Source: Thermodesulfobacteriales bacterium
GTDB taxonomy: Bacteria > Desulfobacterota_D > UBA1144 > Nemesobacterales > UBA2774
Reading direction: 5' to 3'
Assembly (NCBI GenBank): GCA_004525335.1
Contig: SPCL01000043.1
Location: 1 to 15,373 of the forward strand
DNA length: 15,373 nucleotides
The translations under genes were made by a program, and so were the position numbers. Positions 1-5,981 of this stretch are shown here, piece by piece. The notes under the pieces were generated by a model that saw only the letters and a program-made list of their open reading frames with translations, ran no database searches and was not told the DNA's origin. Position 1 is the stretch's first letter. Each line of letters starts with the position of its first letter.

Positions 1-19
1 AAAATTAATTACTCTGACT

Positions 20-57
20 AAATCTTATAATTCCTCCCCATCCCGTATAAGATTTTT
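20..57 (+). terminator. weak AT-rich hairpin followed by a T run, possible terminator of an upstream gene
   Basis: AAATCTTATA (20-29) and TATAAGATTT (46-55) are perfectly complementary over 10 bp with a 16-base loop, and the 3' arm runs into TTTTT (53-57). The stem has only one G-C pair, so it is a poor intrinsic terminator. It would serve a plus-strand gene ending left of the window, which cannot be seen. The rest of 1-287 holds no convincing gene, only this hairpin and one repeat copy. Confidence 0.2.
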
Positions 58-128
58 AACGCCTTCCTAATTAATTTTCTTCACACAATTTCTGTAATGT
101 CGGAATCCAAGGACATAAGCAAAAGAAA

Positions 129-219
129 GATTCTTCGGCTGCACACAATGCATGCGCTCAGAATGGCACTCAATTTTCAATCCTCCCTAACCCTCCTTTA
201 CAAAAGGAGGGGGAAGGAA
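129..219 (+). repeat. dispersed intergenic repeat with G/C-rich hairpin, copy 1
   Basis: The order of blocks is GATTCTTC (129-136), GCTCAGAATG (156-165), AATCCTCCCT (179-188), then a hairpin CCCTCCTTT (191-199), loop ACA, AAAGGAGGG (203-211). The same blocks in the same order occur at 1279-1344, so this is a repeat family and not chance. Similar GATTCTTC...CTCAGAATGA and CCCCTTT-loop-AAAGGGG sequences are familiar as dispersed extragenic repeats in many environmental bacterial genomes; that comparison is from memory. No coding potential is seen. Confidence 0.55.
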
Positions 220-300
220 TTAAAAGATTAGATTTCTCACATAATAAAATAGTCAATCACAGTCAAGGACGAACCGCACGCCCGAAGTCATTCGCTGGCG

Positions 301-363
301 TTGGACTTGCTACTTTTGACCGATGTCGCCTCAAGGGGCTCAGGATTCGGTTGTATTTGGCGC
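301..363 (-). repeat. third copy of the 24-codon repeat, at the gene's 3' end
   Basis: This stretch encodes QIQPNPEPLEATSVKSSKSN and matches the two copies at 821-945 at only slightly diverged nucleotide level, sharing runs such as TGTCGCCTCAAGGGGCTCAG with the copy at 888-945. The high DNA identity suggests recent duplication within the gene. The stop codon follows a few codons later, where the corresponding CGC codon of the first copy reads TGA. Confidence 0.75.
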
Positions 364-820
364 TTGCTGGTAATGTCTGCAGCACCTGCTTTGAATTTTG
401 CAACTTTCTTTGCTTTAATTTCTTGTCCTTCGCTCGGAGTAATAGCTTCTTCTACATTTCCGTTGGTGGCAGCTTCCATATTGTCAGGAATCCCGTCATT
501 ATCGGAATAAAGGTCACCATTATCGCCTACTCCGTCATCCTCCGTCCGCCCATCGGTTCTTACTATACCATCTCCTCCACAGGTACCATTAGACTCGGGC
601 ACACCACCGCATTGCTGTCAAATACCGGGTCTGTAGTAGCAAGGTCCGTTGAGCATGTCCTGAATGCAAATTTCGTCCAAGCCTTCACACAACCCACCGC
701 ACGTTGAGGAATCACCCTTCGCTCCGCTTGATCGGTCTCCCTTGCCTACTCTAATAATACCGCATTTGCCCGGTTTCTGACTTGCAGTCCCGCGCTTCAG
801 GTCCCCACCGCTATCCTCAC

Positions 821-945
821 TGCTTTTGACCGATGTCGCCTCAGTGGGCTCGGGATTTGGGTGTATTTGGCGCTCGCTGGAATTGGACTTGCTGCTTTTG
901 ACTGTTGTCGCCTCAAGGGGCTCAGGATTTGGGTGTATTTGGCTA
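821..945 (-). repeat. tandem pair of 24-codon repeats behind the signal peptide
   Basis: Two direct repeats offset by exactly 72 bases (for example TGCTTTTGAC at 821 and again at 893) encode QIHPNPEPLEATTVKSSKSN and QIHPNPEPTEATSVKSSEDS. The unit is proline, serine and threonine rich, like a flexible linker or stalk. A third copy lies at 301-363. Confidence 0.75.
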
Positions 946-1278
946 TCATCGGCATATGCCATATATACCGTAAAATGAACTGCAAAAACACCTAAGAATA
1001 ACAATATGGAAAATAGAAATAATGAACGCCTCATTTTAATACCCCCTATTCCCCTTAAGAGACTTTTTTATGAGTATCTTAGAGATTTGATTTACAAGTT
1101 TATGGTTAAATAAACCCACAAATATTCTATAATTCTATTATCTTATGCAAATAAAAACAAGTATTGATTTAGATGTAATCAGAGGAATCAAAGAGGAGCT
1201 GAGTTTAATGCTTTAGCCTATGCTGCACCCCTTTTGTCAAGCTCGGTTTCATTTGGAATTTTGAAGTGCAAAGGATGA

Positions 1279-1344
1279 GATTCTTCAATTTGCTCAGAAT
1301 GACAAAATTAAATCCCCCCTCGCCCCCCTTTTTCTAAGGGGGGC
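1279..1344 (+). repeat. dispersed intergenic repeat with G/C-rich hairpin, copy 2
   Basis: GATTCTTC (1279-1286), GCTCAGAATG (1292-1301), AATCCCCCCT (1311-1320), then a perfect hairpin GCCCCCCTT (1322-1330), loop TTTCT, AAGGGGGGC (1336-1344). The block order matches the copy at 129-211. No T run follows the stem, so it is not a standard terminator. The 501-base stretch 1035-1535 holds only this repeat, the pair described next, and short non-coding sequence. Confidence 0.55.
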
Positions 1345-1360
1345 AAAGAAAAAAGGCAAA

Positions 1361-1480
1361 TGGATTTCCGATAAAGACATTCGGGAACAAATCTAAGCGA
1401 GCGTAAGATTTGGACACCCTTGCCTACAAAGTGGCTGAGTAAAAAACTGGATTCCCTATAAAGGCATTCGGGAATGACAA
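1361..1480 (+). repeat. pair of GGATTCC...TTCGGGAA repeats upstream of hspQ
   Basis: TGGATTTCCGATAAAGACAT at 1361-1380 plus TCGGGAACAA, and TGGATTCCCTATAAAGGCAT at 1449-1468 plus TCGGGAATGACAA, are two diverged copies of one element 88 bases apart. Each can fold on itself (ATTCCC 1451-1456 with GGGAAT 1470-1475). Between them lies another small dyad, CAAATCT (1388-1394) and AGATTTG (1406-1412). This looks like a cluster of extragenic palindromic elements rather than a regulatory region. Confidence 0.5.
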
Positions 1481-1535
1481 ATTGTTTATGTCTTTAAATT
1501 TGCCGGAGAGGAGGTTGGTGTTAGAATCTAATATT

Positions 1536-1856
1536 ATGACTGAAGAAAAGAGTGTGAAATTTACAATAGGACAAGTTGTTCATCATAAAATGTTTGACTA
1601 CCGGGGGGTTGTTGTTGACGTAGACCCGGTATTTAATAGTAGTGAAGAATGGTACGAGAATGTGGCTCTTACAAAACCTCCAAAAGACAAGCCCTGGTAT
1701 TACGTTTTAGTGGACGGCGCTACTCACCAAACGTATGTCTCAGAGAGAAACCTGGAACCTGATGAATCGAGCAAACCAATTGATCACCCTCTTATAGGCG
1801 AATTCTTTAATGGTGTTAAAGACGGTATATACGTTATGAGACATAGGGCCAACTAA
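1536..1856 (+). CDS. hspQ: HspQ/YccV-like hemimethylated-DNA-binding family protein
   Basis: The product is 106 residues from ATG 1536. The core reads KFTIGQVVHHKMFDYRGVVV followed by DVDPVF, then a tryptophan and tyrosine (EEWY), KPWYYVLVDG and TYVSERNL, which is the HspQ/YccV pattern (GxxVxHxxxxYrGVVvDvDP...PWYhVL...TYvaE.NL). In E. coli HspQ is a small heat-shock protein reported to bind hemimethylated DNA and to act as a specificity factor for Lon; the role here is inferred from family only. The open frame extends upstream to a TTG at 1482, but that extension runs into a repeat element and does not match the family's start. A GAGGAGG at 1508-1514 is about 21 bases from the chosen ATG, too far to be convincing, so the start is uncertain. 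The gene stands alone, with hisC beginning 73 bases further on. Confidence 0.8.
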   Translation: MTEEKSVKFTIGQVVHHKMFDYRGVVVDVDPVFNSSEEWYENVALTKPPKDKPWYYVLVDGATHQTYVSERNLEPDESSKPIDHPLIGEFFNGVKDGIYVMRHRAN

Positions 1857-1929
1857 TCTTCCAAATTGCCGTATATAATCATAGGTGATAGATTTGTAAT
1901 TCTAATTGATTTTAAAAGAGAGAATGAAA

Positions 1930-3024
1930 ATGACTTTGATAAAACCTAATAAATATGTAGGGGATTTAATACCGTATGTTCCTGGGAAACCTGTTGAGGA
2001 GCTTGAGCGGGAATTAGGAATTAAAGATGCTGTGAAAATAGCTTCTAACGAGAATCCTCTTGGACCATCTCCACTTGCAGAGAATGCTGTTAAAGAAGCA
2101 ACACATTCACTTAACCGCTACCCTGACGGTGATGCGTTTTATTTGAAGGAAAAGCTTTCCAAGAAGCTTGGAATTAAGCCTGAAACTCTAATCTTTGGAA
2201 ATGGGTCGAATGATGTAATAGATATTGCTGCAAGAACATTTATGAAACTCGGCGATGAAGCTATATTCGGAGAGTATGCGTTTATCGTATATCCGATTGT
2301 GACTCAGGCTGTGGGGGCAACATCTGTAATCTCACCTATGCCCAACCATGTTCATGACTTAAGGGACATGCACTCTAGGATAACGGATAAAACAAAAATT
2401 ATATTTATTGCAAACCCTAATAATCCAACTGGGACAGTGGTAAAAAGAGATGAGTTTGAATGGTTTATCGAGAATGTCCCTGAGGACATTTTAGTATTAG
2501 TGGACGAGGCGTATTTTGAGTATGTTGACGACAAAGACTATCCGAATTCACTTGAGTACCATAATACAGGCAAGTCAATTTTGACAGTCAGGACTTTCTC
2601 AAAGATATACGGACTTGCAGGTCTTAGGCTCGGTTATGGAATAGCTCACGAGGATATTATTTCGAATATGCAGAGGGTACGCCACCCTTTTAACTCAAAT
2701 TCCCTATCTCAAGTAGGAGCTATTGCCGCATTAGATGACATTGAGCATATTGAGAGAACAAAAAGAGTAAACAGTGAAGGCTTAACTTATGTAACGCACG
2801 AGCTTGAGAAAATGGGTATCCGATATGCTCCGTCATACACAAATTTTGTGTTAATTGATCTGGAAGATGATCCTATGCCTATATATAACCAACTTCTTAG
2901 AGAAGGAGTAATAGTCAGGCCTGTAACGGGTTATGGATTAAAAACTCATCTCAGAGTAACTATTGGAACTCCGGAAGAAAATGACAAATTTATAAACGGT
3001 ATTAAAAAGGTATTGGGTAAATAA
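1930..3024 (+). CDS. hisC: histidinol-phosphate / aromatic aminotransferase
   Basis: This is a class I/II PLP-dependent aminotransferase of 364 residues. Visible motifs are SNENPLGPSP (39-48), NPNNPTGT (162-169), the DEAYFEY aspartate segment (192-198), and TFSKIYGLAGLRLGYG with the Schiff-base lysine near 225; a substrate-binding LRVTIGT lies near the C-terminus. HisC converts imidazole-acetol phosphate to histidinol phosphate. The neighbour tyrA starts 4 bases after the stop, the arrangement known from organisms such as Bacillus subtilis where HisC also transaminates aromatic keto acids, so a dual role in histidine and tyrosine/phenylalanine synthesis is a fair inference. I chose ATG 1930 because AGAGAG (1917-1922) lies 7 bases upstream; ATG 1924 and TTG 1906 are in frame but worse placed. 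A perfect TATAAT at 1874-1879 could be a -10 box, though the -35 region is poor. Confidence 0.9.
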   Translation: MTLIKPNKYVGDLIPYVPGKPVEELERELGIKDAVKIASNENPLGPSPLAENAVKEATHSLNRYPDGDAFYLKEKLSKKLGIKPETLIFGNGSNDVIDIAARTFMKLGDEAIFGEYAFIVYPIVTQAVGATSVISPMPNHVHDLRDMHSRITDKTKIIFIANPNNPTGTVVKRDEFEWFIENVPEDILVLVDEAYFEYVDDKDYPNSLEYHNTGKSILTVRTFSKIYGLAGLRLGYGIAHEDIISNMQRVRHPFNSNSLSQVGAIAALDDIEHIERTKRVNSEGLTYVTHELEKMGIRYAPSYTNFVLIDLEDDPMPIYNQLLREGVIVRPVTGYGLKTHLRVTIGTPEENDKFINGIKKVLGK

Positions 3025-3028
3025 ACTT

Positions 3029-3880
3029 ATGGAATTTGAGAAAATCACAATTGTTGGACTTGGCTTAATCGGGGGCTCTCTTGCTTGGGCTCTAAAAGAA
3101 TCAAAACAAGTAAAGACGGTAGTTGGCGTTGATCCGGACAAAGAGACGGTCAAATACGCTCTGGGGAATGGAATAATTGATGAAGGATCATCGGATATCA
3201 GTGAAGGTGTGGAAGGCGCTGAGATTGTAGTTATCGCAACCCATGTCGGTATTATTCCAGATACTGCTAAGTCCATATTTGAATCTGCCACAGAGGGCGC
3301 AATCATTACGGATGTTGGAAGCGTAAAATCCTCTATAGTTAAAAGGATTGAATCTAATTTGCCTGATAATCTAAATTTCATTGGCGGACATCCAATCGCC
3401 GGGACAGAGCACTCCGGTGTTAAGTTTGCAGATTCAAACCTATTTAAAGGGAGGAGATGTATTTTAACTCCGACTCAAAAAACGGAAACAGAAGTAGTTA
3501 ATAAAGTCTCTAAAATGTGGGAAGCCGTCGGAAGCCAAGTTTATGAAATGGATCCCGAAACCCATGATCATATCTTTAGTATCGTGAGTCATTTGCCTCA
3601 TGTAATTGCTTTCTCTCTTGTGAATACTGTTCTTAACGCCAAGGACAATGATGAACTGATGGATTTTGCAGGCGGCGGACTTAAAGACTACACCCGAGTT
3701 GCTGCAAGCTCACCCGAGATGTGGACTGAGATATTTAAAGCCAACAAAGATCAGTTGTTAGAGGCAATTTCGAAGTTTAATGGCACGCTTAAAGAAATTG
3801 AACAAGCAATAGAGAACGAAGATTTTGAAAGTCTAAGGAAACAATTAGAAAACGCGGCAAGAACGAAGCGCAATTTATAA
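3029..3880 (+). CDS. tyrA: prephenate dehydrogenase
   Basis: This is an NAD(P)-dependent dehydrogenase of 283 residues in tyrosine synthesis, oxidatively decarboxylating prephenate (or arogenate). A Rossmann fold opens the protein: GLGLIGGS at 10-17, and an acidic residue ending beta-2 (VVGVD, 31-35) that favours NAD over NADP. GGHPIAGTEHSG at 119-130 carries the catalytic-type histidine, and SHLPH in the middle of the C-terminal helical domain is the second conserved family motif. There is no ACT domain and no fused chorismate mutase, so it is the short monofunctional form. It is tightly coupled to hisC (4-base gap, no clear Shine-Dalgarno). The gene ends 10 bases from the stop of the convergent gntK, with only a weak TTATAA-GAAG-TTATAA palindrome between them. 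Confidence 0.92.
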   Translation: MEFEKITIVGLGLIGGSLAWALKESKQVKTVVGVDPDKETVKYALGNGIIDEGSSDISEGVEGAEIVVIATHVGIIPDTAKSIFESATEGAIITDVGSVKSSIVKRIESNLPDNLNFIGGHPIAGTEHSGVKFADSNLFKGRRCILTPTQKTETEVVNKVSKMWEAVGSQVYEMDPETHDHIFSIVSHLPHVIAFSLVNTVLNAKDNDELMDFAGGGLKDYTRVAASSPEMWTEIFKANKDQLLEAISKFNGTLKEIEQAIENEDFESLRKQLENAARTKRNL

Positions 3881-3890
3881 GAAGTTATAA

Positions 3891-4367
3891 TTACAGCTTG
3901 TATTCGCTTACTATCTTTTCTACTATTTCTTCAGGACTATCTCTAATATCAAGGATCAGAACATTCCGTGGTTCTTCAAGCGCCTTAAACTGACTTTCGA
4001 GCAAATCAACGCCCGCGTAATGATCTTCTCTGCTTGAGAGTCTTTTCTCTATTAATCCTTTATCACCTTTTAGGTATAGAGATATAATATTTTTATCCGG
4101 AACATCTATGACATCTCTATAGGTTTGCTTAAGGGCTGAGCATGCAAGGACAGCATCCCCATTTTGGAGTTCTATTAGATCTCGAATAGACTTAAGCCAG
4201 GGTTGCCGATCAGCGTCGGTTAGGGGAATCCCTTTACTCATCTTCTCTATATTTTCTTTGGAGTGAAACAAATCGGCGTCATAGAATTCGCAGTACAGTC
4301 TATCTGCCAACATCTTGCCCACAGTAGATTTACCTGCGCCTGAAACGCCCATTATAATAAAAATCAT
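3891..4367 (-). CDS. gntK: gluconokinase
   Basis: This is a small P-loop kinase of 158 residues that phosphorylates gluconate to 6-phosphogluconate, feeding the pentose-phosphate or Entner-Doudoroff route. Walker A is GVSGAGKST (7-15). The GntK signature follows: YDADLFHSKENIEKMSKGIP (29-48) then LTDADRQPWL (49-58), CSALKQTYRD (76-85) and REDHYAG (113-119). Length fits the family (about 160-175). No gluconate permease or regulator is nearby. The gene lies 41 bases downstream of a mini-lipoprotein gene on the same strand, so it may be the last member of that transcript. No clear ribosome binding site is visible before ATG 4367; ATG 4352 (MGVSG) is an alternative that would cut the first beta strand, so the longer form is preferred. 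Confidence 0.9.
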   Translation of the reverse strand: MIFIIMGVSGAGKSTVGKMLADRLYCEFYDADLFHSKENIEKMSKGIPLTDADRQPWLKSIRDLIELQNGDAVLACSALKQTYRDVIDVPDKNIISLYLKGDKGLIEKRLSSREDHYAGVDLLESQFKALEEPRNVLILDIRDSPEEIVEKIVSEYKL

Positions 4368-4408
4368 TAGTTGGCTTGATATATAAAACTATTCTCTAGC
4401 TTGATTGA

Positions 4409-4483
4409 TTAGCCTACTCCGCATTTGCAAGACGTAACAAATAAGGCAACTAATAGAATCGAAGCAGTTATATAATATCGCAT
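4409..4483 (-). CDS. miniature lipoprotein, 24 residues, downstream paralogue
   Basis: The short frame reads MRYYITASILLVALFVTS then CKCGVG and a TAA. Positive residue at 2, a hydrophobic stretch 5-16, and a lipobox FVTS|C with the lipidated cysteine at 19 form a signal-peptidase II signal. The predicted mature product would be a lipidated hexapeptide, CKCGVG. GAGAGG lies 8 bases before the ATG. It is clearly related in sequence and ribosome-binding-site spacing to the gene at 4543-4620, 59 bases upstream, which argues that both are translated. Lysine at +2, not aspartate, predicts outer-membrane sorting under the Lol rule. It resembles entericidin-like mini-lipoproteins only in general design; I recognise no family. 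The function is unknown. Confidence 0.6.
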   Translation of the reverse strand: MRYYITASILLVALFVTSCKCGVG

Positions 4484-4542
4484 TCTTATAACCTCTCTTA
4501 CAGTTTTTCTATACTTGAACAATCTATCTCTGACTTTATTAA

Positions 4543-4620
4543 TTATCCCAAGTCACAGCTACAGGCAGTAATAAACAAAGTCATCAATAGAATTGAAGCA
4601 ACGGTTAAGTGATAACGCAT
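4543..4620 (-). CDS. miniature lipoprotein, 25 residues, upstream paralogue
   Basis: The frame reads MRYHLTVASILLMTLFITA then CSCDLG and a TAA. It has a basic start, a hydrophobic core (5-17), a lipobox FITA|C at residue 20, and a predicted mature hexapeptide CSCDLG. GAGG sits 8 bases before the ATG, the same spacing as in its paralogue. Aligned residues shared with the other copy are MRY, ASILL, LF, T, C-x-C and the final G, so the pair arose by tandem duplication and has kept the reading frame, the lipobox and the C-x-C. A promoter (TTGATC, 17 bases, TATGAT) lies just upstream on this strand and would give a leader of roughly 25 bases. Function unknown. A mature peptide with two cysteines, one lipidated and one free, could bind metal or form a disulfide, but that is speculation. 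Confidence 0.65.
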   Translation of the reverse strand: MRYHLTVASILLMTLFITACSCDLG

Positions 4621-4650
4621 TCTTTTGACCTCGGTTAGAGTTTTATTTGT

Positions 4651-4685
4651 ATCATAATCATACTGTCTTTAGATTAAATGATCAA
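4651..4685 (-). promoter_or_regulatory. sigma70-like promoter for the mini-lipoprotein genes
   Basis: On the minus strand TTGATC (4685-4680) is followed after exactly 17 bases by TATGAT (4662-4657), itself repeated as a second TATGAT (4656-4651). The first ATG is at 4620, giving a leader of about 25 bases with GAGG at 4632-4629. This supports expression of the short lipoprotein frames and possibly gntK behind them. Confidence 0.5.
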
Positions 4686-4742
4686 AAATCAGAATAATAG
4701 GGTTATTTAAAGAAAATTTTGATATTTCCTAAACAAATTCTA

Positions 4743-4784
4743 TTGACTGTCTCAAGGTAGGATCGTATGATTTTACTTTGAGAC
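4743..4784 (+). promoter_or_regulatory. distal sigma70-like promoter overlapped by a dyad, upstream of pstS
   Basis: TTGACT (4743-4748), a 17-base spacer and TATGAT (4766-4771) form a near-consensus promoter. A dyad GTCTCAAGGTA (4749-4759) / TACTTTGAGAC (4774-4784), 11 bp with one G-T wobble and a 14-base centre, starts right after the -35 and spans spacer, -10 and expected start point. That is the usual position of a repressor operator. Transcripts from here would have a leader of about 160 bases before pstS. Confidence 0.45.
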
Positions 4785-4851
4785 CAACTTCAATTATTCA
4801 GACAAAATTGAGTATTTATACTAAATTTAAGTAGTAAATTAATGACCGCTG

Positions 4852-4891
4852 ATTAACGGTGGTTTCACTTTTTCTTAACACATTCTTAACA
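4852..4891 (+). promoter_or_regulatory. tandem Pho boxes, four 11-bp-spaced half-sites
   Basis: ATTAACG (4852-4858), TTTCACT (4863-4869), CTTAACA (4874-4880) and CTTAACA (4885-4891) start exactly 11 bases apart. Two 7-mers separated by 4 bases is the layout of a PhoB box, and TTAACA-type half-sites resemble PhoP boxes of Gram-positive bacteria. Two boxes in tandem directly upstream of pstS fit control by a PhoB-family response regulator at low phosphate. The matching -10 is not clear: TAGGGT (4896-4901) or TTAACT (4901-4906) are weak candidates. No phoB or phoR is in the window. Confidence 0.65.
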
Positions 4892-4939
4892 TAGCTAGGG
4901 TTAACTCCTACATCAAACGAACTTAAAGGAGGTAATACA

Positions 4940-5938
4940 ATGTTTAAGGGTGTATTAGAATCTAAAATATTTAGAAGCGGCTTAATTGCTTTAGTTGTCG
5001 CTTTAACAGCAGGGATTGCAACTGCACAAGAACCCGTAAAAGTTGATGCCGGTATTGCGGCTTACACAAAAACAAGCGGCGTTTCAGGAAATATCAACAG
5101 TGTCGGATCAGATACAATGAACAACCTTATGGCACTATGGTGCGAAGGCTTCGCAAAAGAGTACCCAAATGTAAGATGTCAGATCGAAGGTAAAGGATCA
5201 AGCACTGCTCCACCGGCTCTAATCGAGGGAACAGCTCAGTTTGGACCTATGTCTCGTGGAATGAAGAGTAAAGAGATTGACGAATTCGAAAAGGCATTCG
5301 GATATAAACCAACAGAAGTTCCAACTTCTATTGACGCACTTGCAGTATTTGTAAACAAAGATAACCCACTTGAGTGTTTAACAATTGAGCAAGTAGACGC
5401 AATATTCTCTAAAAACAGAAAATGCGGCGGCGCTGAAGACATTGAAACCTGGGGTCAGCTTGGCCTTGAAGGTGACTGGGCTAATGTGCCTATAAGTATT
5501 TACGGCAGAAACTCAGCTTCGGGAACATACGGCTACTTCAAGAAGAAAGCTCTTTGCAAAGGCGACTACAAAGATACGGTTAAAGAACAGCCTGGCTCAG
5601 CTTCAGTTGTTCAGGGAATAACTGAAGAGAAAGGAGCAATCGGATACAGCGGTATCGGCTATCGCACATCTGGCGTTAAAGCAATTGAGCTTGCTAAAGA
5701 GAAAGGACAGTGTGCTGAGCCAAATCTTGAAAACATCGTTAGCAAAAAATATCCGCTCGGCAGATATCTATATCTTTATGTAAACAAAAAGCCTAATGAG
5801 CAACTTGATCCAGTACGCTTAGAGTTCTTAAAGTATGTACTCAGCAGCCAAGGTCAACAAGTTGTAGTTAAAGACGGGTATCTTCCACTACCGGCTGCTG
5901 TTGATGCTAAAGTAATGAAAGATATCAGCGCTAACTAA
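4940..5938 (+). CDS. pstS: periplasmic phosphate-binding protein PstS
   Basis: This is the substrate-binding protein of the high-affinity phosphate ABC importer, 332 residues. A Sec signal peptide (hydrophobic about 13-27) ends with a likely cleavage ATA|Q after residue 29. Phosphate-binding loops are visible as SVGSDTMNNL, GKGSSTAPP, PMSRGMK and GRNSASGTYGYF, the pattern of the PstS-like PBP family. Six cysteines in the mature part suggest disulfides in the periplasm. The start is secure: AAAGGAGGT (4925-4933), a full anti-16S match, lies 6 bases before ATG 4940, fitting a protein that must be abundant. It is the first gene of pstSCAB-arsC-phoU, behind tandem Pho boxes. A 43-base gap without a terminator separates it from pstC. 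Confidence 0.93.
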   Translation: MFKGVLESKIFRSGLIALVVALTAGIATAQEPVKVDAGIAAYTKTSGVSGNINSVGSDTMNNLMALWCEGFAKEYPNVRCQIEGKGSSTAPPALIEGTAQFGPMSRGMKSKEIDEFEKAFGYKPTEVPTSIDALAVFVNKDNPLECLTIEQVDAIFSKNRKCGGAEDIETWGQLGLEGDWANVPISIYGRNSASGTYGYFKKKALCKGDYKDTVKEQPGSASVVQGITEEKGAIGYSGIGYRTSGVKAIELAKEKGQCAEPNLENIVSKKYPLGRYLYLYVNKKPNEQLDPVRLEFLKYVLSSQGQQVVVKDGYLPLPAAVDAKVMKDISAN

Positions 5939-5981
5939 TTTAATTAGGAAGTAAATCTAATCTAAACCTCACGATTATTAA

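Larger units (their letters stand above)
288..1034 (-). pseudogene. secreted repeat protein interrupted by an in-frame UGA
   Basis: Reading from ATG 1034, 138 codons run to a TGA at 618-620. The same frame then stays open for 109 more codons to TGA 288-290, so an intact product would be 248 residues. It starts with a Sec signal peptide (basic MRR, hydrophobic 5-25, likely cleavage AYA|DD after residue 28) preceded by AGGGGG 8 bases upstream. Two 24-residue repeats follow (about 32-79, core QIHPNPEP-EAT-VKSS), then a cysteine-rich core (Cys 91, 112, 116, 123, 132 before the UGA; 142 and 152 after it). After that comes a thrombospondin type 3-like acidic stretch (about 166-185, containing DNDGIPDN) and a third repeat copy at the C-terminus (225-248). 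Repeats and cysteines on both sides of the UGA argue for one ancestral gene. It may be a nonsense pseudogene, a sequencing error, or less likely a recoded UGA. I do not recognise the family. The downstream part has a GTG at 602 but no good ribosome binding site. Confidence 0.55.

Noticed and set aside
548..620. SECIS element for selenocysteine at UGA 618-620
   Set aside because: By eye the sequence after the UGA offers only a short ACC/GGT pairing and no convincing stem-loop at the right distance; kept only as a computation to run.
301..707. Plus-strand open frames of 69 and 118 codons
   Set aside because: They are antisense to the repeat-protein gene, whose minus-strand frame has a ribosome binding site, signal peptide, ordered repeats and cysteines; the plus frames show no recognisable domain.
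301..945. CRISPR-like direct repeats
   Set aside because: Only three copies, two directly abutting at 72-base period, all in one coding frame and of variable spacing; they are protein repeats.
1144..1218. Plus-strand mini frame starting MQIKTSIDLDVIRGIKEEL, stopping at TAG
   Set aside because: No ribosome binding site, no lipobox or other signal, and no second copy to support it; could be a gene remnant but cannot be shown.
1322..1344. Intrinsic terminator at the GCCCCCCTT hairpin
   Set aside because: No T run after the stem on either strand and a second copy of the whole element exists, so a dispersed repeat explains it better.
2938..3381. Minus-strand 147-codon frame opposite hisC/tyrA
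   Set aside because: Low-complexity serine/threonine-rich shadow of two well-supported genes.
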